A stretch of 64,000 nucleotides of DNA from the NCBI GenBank assembly GCA_964498395.1, contig CAZCHE010000001.1, positions 434,001 to 498,000 on the forward strand. Direction: 5' to 3'. The stretch is from Parapedobacter sp964498395 (GTDB lineage: Bacteria; Bacteroidota; Bacteroidia; Sphingobacteriales; Sphingobacteriaceae). The notes below the pieces were generated by a model that saw only the letters and a program-made list of their open reading frames with translations, did not search any database and was not told where the DNA came from. The position numbers and the translations under genes are program-made. Positions 61,531 to 64,000 of this stretch are shown piece by piece. The stretch's first letter is position 1; the number at the start of each line of letters is the position of its first letter.

Positions 61531-63639
61531 CTATGCATTTACGATGTCTTTATTTTCTCGCTTAGCCATGGCTGTTTCGTAGAAATCTATGGCCTCCACG
61601 AGGTAACGTTTGGCAAATACTTCTGACGGCTCCTGTTTGTTTATCTGCAATACGCGATCGCTAAAGCTGCCTGGGAAAGAAAATTCCCCCGTTTCAACAA
61701 GATTCGCATCAAAATCCCTGATGATGGCGTGCTGCGAACTGCTATGGATGCCTTTTTCAAGCAGTAATGCTTTCGCTGCGCTGACGAATACGCTATAGGC
61801 ATGGTATATGGTGTCTGCGTATGCTCCGGCATTGTAACTTTCGTTGGCCCACCCTAATTTTTCTTCGGCCTCGAAAAGCAATGTCGCTACGAGGTCAATC
61901 ACCACGCCGGCACACTCTCCCACGCCGATCGCGGTTTGGAATACTTCTTCGTGTCCCCAGTCCACAAACTCATCATCCGCTAAGTTCGTTAAGTCAGCCA
62001 CTGGCTTGAGCAAACGGTAAAAATAGTCTTTCGTTTGCCGTTCATAATACTGGTGGAAAAGTTCGTCTTCGATGGCATTGTCGGAGTAATCATCGATCAG
62101 GAGCCGCAACACCTGGGGAACCCGCTTGGATGGCACCTTGACAATGCGTTCGGCGGCGCGGCCAAGCCCGTCGCCCAATGTGCCACCCCCCAGCATGACC
62201 TGTGCAGCCGGAACCACTTTGCCAGCGGCTTTCAACGAACTGCCATGGAGGCCGATATGGGCTAACCCATGCTGCCCGCAGGCATTCATGCAACCGCTGA
62301 TCTTGATTTTGAGCTCGCGATTATAAATGAGTTCGGCGTACTCGTCATAGATGAGCTTTTCGAGCACCCGAGCCATTTCGGTGCTATTGGAGATGCCCAA
62401 GTTACAGGTGTCCGTGCCCGGGCAGGTCGTCACGTCGGCAACGCTATCAAATCCTGGTGCCGCGAGGTCAAGTTCGTCCAGTATGTTAAAAATATGCGGT
62501 AGTGCGTCTTTCCTTACGAATTTGAACAGTAGCCCTTGGTTTTGCGTAATGCGGATTTCATCGGCGATATATCCCTTCACGCCTTCAACAAGCCGTCGTG
62601 CCTTGGCGGTTGGAATATCACCGGTAGGTACTTTTACATATACCGCGTAGAATCCAGCCTGCTGCTGTGGGTATACATTGGTTTTTTCCCATATTTCATA
62701 GGCCAGTTGGTTGGTTGCCGATGCGGCTTCGATATCCGTCTCCTGTGGTGGCGCGGGTTGCGGTACCGTAGTGCGATCGATCACAAATGACTTCACCTTG
62801 TTGGCGCTTCGCTCTTCCTGAATCAGGCGCAATACTTCTTCGAGGCCAAATTTCTGGACAAGGAATTTAAACCGTGCTTTGTTGCGATTGTTGCGTTCGC
62901 CATAACGATCGAACACACGGATCACGCTTTCCGAATATGGAATAAGCTGGTCCTCCGGAAGGAATTCATGGACCACATGCGCAATCATCGGTTGGGCCCC
63001 TAGCCCCCCGCCCAGCATGACTTTAAAACCACGTTCTTCCGCACCGTTTATGATACGGACTTTTGGGATGAAGCCTAGGTCATGGGCATAGGTAAAAGCC
63101 GTGTCGCGTTCGCTCGACGAAAAAGCAAACTTGAATTTACGGCCCATTTCCTGGCAAATGGGGTTCCGCAGGAAGTAGGAGAATAACGCATGGGCATATG
63201 GTGACACATCAAAAGGTTCCTCCGGATCGATCCCGGCATTTGGAGACGCCGTCACGTTACGCACCGTATTTCCACATGCTTCGCGCAAGGTGATATCATC
63301 CTGCGCCAATTTGGCCCATAGCTCTGGCGTTCGGTCAAGGCTCACATAATGGATTTGAATGTCTTGACGCGTGGTCAGGTGCAAGTTGCTGCTTGCATAT
63401 TCATCGGATATGTCGGCTATACGAAGCAATTGCTTAAACGTCACTTTGCCGAAAGGCAGTTTGATCCGTACCATCTGTACCCCCGGTTGCCGTTGGCCGT
63501 ACACTCCCCTGGCTAATCGCAAGCTCCGGAATTTCTCCTCGGTGATCTGCCCCTCTTGATATTGCCTGATTTTACGCTCAAGCTCAATGATTTCTTTCGC
63601 TACGACCGGATTTTCCAGTTCGGTCCTAAAACTCTGCAT
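61531..63639 (-). CDS. sir: Siroheme sulfite reductase with a C-terminal HEPN domain
   Basis: 702-residue fusion. Residues about 1-555 form a nitrite/sulfite reductase: duplicated ferredoxin-like and siroheme domains with HLTTRQDIQIHYV, TVRNVTASPNAG, and the cluster/siroheme cysteines in TCPGTDTCNLGISNS and SGCMNACGQHG. Residues about 565-695 are a HEPN domain (GVVIDLVATLLFEAEEKL, AYADTIYHAYSVFVSAAKAL), a helical fold often seen in nucleotide-binding or RNase proteins; the catalytic R-x4-H motif is not evident, so a role in nucleic acid cleavage is doubtful. No CysJ flavoprotein gene is present, so reduced ferredoxin is the probable donor. First gene of the operon, behind the attenuator-like leader. 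Confidence 0.88.
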   Translation of the reverse strand: MQSFRTELENPVVAKEIIELERKIRQYQEGQITEEKFRSLRLARGVYGQRQPGVQMVRIKLPFGKVTFKQLLRIADISDEYASSNLHLTTRQDIQIHYVSLDRTPELWAKLAQDDITLREACGNTVRNVTASPNAGIDPEEPFDVSPYAHALFSYFLRNPICQEMGRKFKFAFSSSERDTAFTYAHDLGFIPKVRIINGAEERGFKVMLGGGLGAQPMIAHVVHEFLPEDQLIPYSESVIRVFDRYGERNNRNKARFKFLVQKFGLEEVLRLIQEERSANKVKSFVIDRTTVPQPAPPQETDIEAASATNQLAYEIWEKTNVYPQQQAGFYAVYVKVPTGDIPTAKARRLVEGVKGYIADEIRITQNQGLLFKFVRKDALPHIFNILDELDLAAPGFDSVADVTTCPGTDTCNLGISNSTEMARVLEKLIYDEYAELIYNRELKIKISGCMNACGQHGLAHIGLHGSSLKAAGKVVPAAQVMLGGGTLGDGLGRAAERIVKVPSKRVPQVLRLLIDDYSDNAIEDELFHQYYERQTKDYFYRLLKPVADLTNLADDEFVDWGHEEVFQTAIGVGECAGVVIDLVATLLFEAEEKLGWANESYNAGAYADTIYHAYSVFVSAAKALLLEKGIHSSSQHAIIRDFDANLVETGEFSFPGSFSDRVLQINKQEPSEVFAKRYLVEAIDFYETAMAKRENKDIVNA

Positions 63640-63683
63640 GGATGTTGTTTAGTTTTCTATTGTTTGTTGTTGCTCGATCAAAT

Positions 63684-63712
63684 AAAAAAACCTCCCTAAT
63701 CGCTAGTGGAGG
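63684..63712 (-). terminator. Intrinsic terminator in the sulfate operon leader
   Basis: Minus strand: stem CCTCC-A-CTA (63712-63704) and TAG-GGAGG (63698-63691) with loop GCGAT and one bulged A, then seven T (63690-63684). It lies about 45 nt upstream of the sulfite reductase start, so it would stop the operon unless its 5' arm is captured by another pairing. The 5' arm GGCCTCCAC (63714-63706) can pair with GTGGTGGCC (63756-63748) upstream, with one mismatch in nine. Confidence 0.85.
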
Positions 63713-63742
63713 CCGTCATGTCGTAATATGCTTTGAATGCAT

Positions 63743-63783
63743 TATATGGCCACCACCTTACCCAAAGGCCATACAATAAGGTG
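63743..63783 (-). ncRNA. Interleaved-stem leader element (candidate attenuator or riboswitch)
   Basis: Minus strand, 5' to 3': CACCTTA (63783-63777), TGTATGGCC (63775-63767), TAAGGTG (63760-63754), GGCCATATA (63751-63743). The first pairs with the third (7 bp) and the second with the fourth (9 bp, one G-U): an A-B-A'-B' order. Linkers of 1, 6 and 2 nt make a simultaneous pseudoknot tight, so the stems may be alternatives. The third and fourth segments cover the antiterminator strand GTGGTGGCC. Confidence 0.65.
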
Positions 63784-63790
63784 TCATCAT
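63758..63790 (-). CDS. Ten-codon leader peptide with Cys and Met codons
   Basis: Minus-strand ORF MMTPYCMAFG followed by TAA. AAGGA (63801-63797) sits 6 nt before the first ATG, one of the better ribosome-binding sites in the window. The Tyr-Cys-Met codons lie inside the first strands of the leader stems, and the stop codon opens TAAGGTG. In an operon for cysteine and methionine sulfur this is the form of an attenuator peptide, although only one Cys codon is present. Confidence 0.55.
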   Translation of the reverse strand: MMTPYCMAFG

Positions 63791-63812
63791 GTTAATTCCT
63801 TGTTTCACATGG

Positions 63813-63820
63813 CAAATATA
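63813..63820 (-). promoter_or_regulatory. -7 element of the sulfate assimilation operon
   Basis: TATATTTG on the minus strand fits TAnnTTTG; transcription would begin near 63807, giving a leader of about 165 nt with the peptide and terminator inside it. No perfect -33 partner is seen at the usual spacing. Confidence 0.6.
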
Positions 63821-64000
63821 CTTAAAGTATATAGAAATAGTAGTATAAAACAACGAACAAATTGACTTAATGACATAACGTTCTGTTTTTCAAAAAAATA
63901 ATAATGATTAAAATGCTTGTTGTATTTTATTTTTGTCTTTTCTGCTTGGCTAAATAAACGATTTCGCTCCAAGTTTTCAGCAGATATTGTTCGTAAAACC

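Noticed and set aside
63743..63783. SAM-II riboswitch as explanation of the interleaved stems
   Set aside because: The A-B-A'-B' order is similar, but the conserved SAM-II core bases as remembered are not visible and loop lengths differ; left as an open candidate needing an Rfam search.
1..64000. CRISPR array, insertion sequence or prophage
   Set aside because: No spaced identical repeats, transposase or phage structural gene was seen anywhere in the window.

Overview
The window reads as a chromosomal segment of a Bacteroidota bacterium, most likely a Sphingobacteriaceae-type organism (Parapedobacter/Sphingobacterium-like; this placement is inference). The evidence is a SusC/SusD pair with a FecR anti-sigma factor, many promoters carrying the Bacteroidota -7 element TAnnTTTG (two with a TTTG -33 element exactly 19 bases upstream on the + strand, and one in front of a tRNA gene), few strong Shine-Dalgarno sequences, an RpoD of only 286 residues without region 1.1, and a short three-gene 2-oxoacid:ferredoxin oxidoreductase operon. 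There is no insertion sequence, prophage or CRISPR array.

Layout. 0.1-6.4 kb: SusD lipoprotein, SusC TonB-dependent receptor with an STN signalling domain, and FecR, all on the minus strand and without the usual adjacent ECF sigma gene. 6.6-8.1 kb: a MATE exporter whose downstream gap is filled by two tandem 76-bp hairpin units. 8.1-15.1 kb: a stand-alone dihydrolipoyl acyltransferase (E2), a translationally coupled 5-oxoprolinase operon (pxpB-pxpC-pxpA plus an Nramp-like carrier that has lost the metal-binding motifs), and a divergent FAD dehydrogenase. 15.1-18.5 kb: a small accessory-looking stretch bounded by tRNA-Val and tRNA-Phe, holding a broken leucine-rich-repeat gene, a VOC protein, a DUF1801 protein and a HigBA toxin-antitoxin pair. 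18.6-22.7 kb: mnmA, then a minus-strand glycolytic operon pfkA - BadF-type kinase - gap. 22.8-30 kb: a Nudix-type regulator and a TetR-TolC-MFP-RND efflux operon. 30-38 kb: glutamate dehydrogenase family enzyme, TSUP permease, HAD phosphatase, rpoD, small XRE regulator, fmt, FtsX-type permease, isocitrate dehydrogenase. 38-47.6 kb: sigma-54 response regulator, FAH-family hydrolase, a secreted protein with an internal duplication, flavin reductase, serC-serA and lysC-lysA. 47.6-52 kb: a response regulator / histidine kinase / seven-helix membrane protein operon, an unknown protein, rnhA, a sirtuin and a small conserved protein. 52.2-56.9 kb: GltD-like iron-sulfur flavoprotein with 2-oxoacid:ferredoxin oxidoreductase alpha and beta chains. 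57.1-63.8 kb: the assimilatory sulfate reduction operon: HEPN-fused sulfite reductase, SUMT, precorrin-2 dehydrogenase, cysH, cysD, cysN.

How the genes work together. The sulfate operon is self-contained from sulfate to sulfide: CysDN makes APS, a CysH with the four cysteines of APS reductases reduces it directly (no APS kinase is present), and a ferredoxin-type siroheme sulfite reductase finishes the path, with two siroheme enzymes encoded in the same operon. The serC-serA and lysC-lysA pairs add serine and lysine synthesis.

The most interesting signal is the leader of the sulfate operon (63684-63820). It holds a promoter, a ten-codon leader peptide containing a Cys and a Met codon with its own ribosome-binding site, two interleaved stems, a possible antiterminator pairing and an intrinsic terminator with seven U residues, all ahead of the sulfite reductase gene. 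This has the form of a transcription attenuator or a riboswitch. Other points are the paired hairpins at 7962-8113, a 48-bp palindrome over a promoter at 16518-16565, a tRNA-Val with C33 and a hairpin in the lysC leader.
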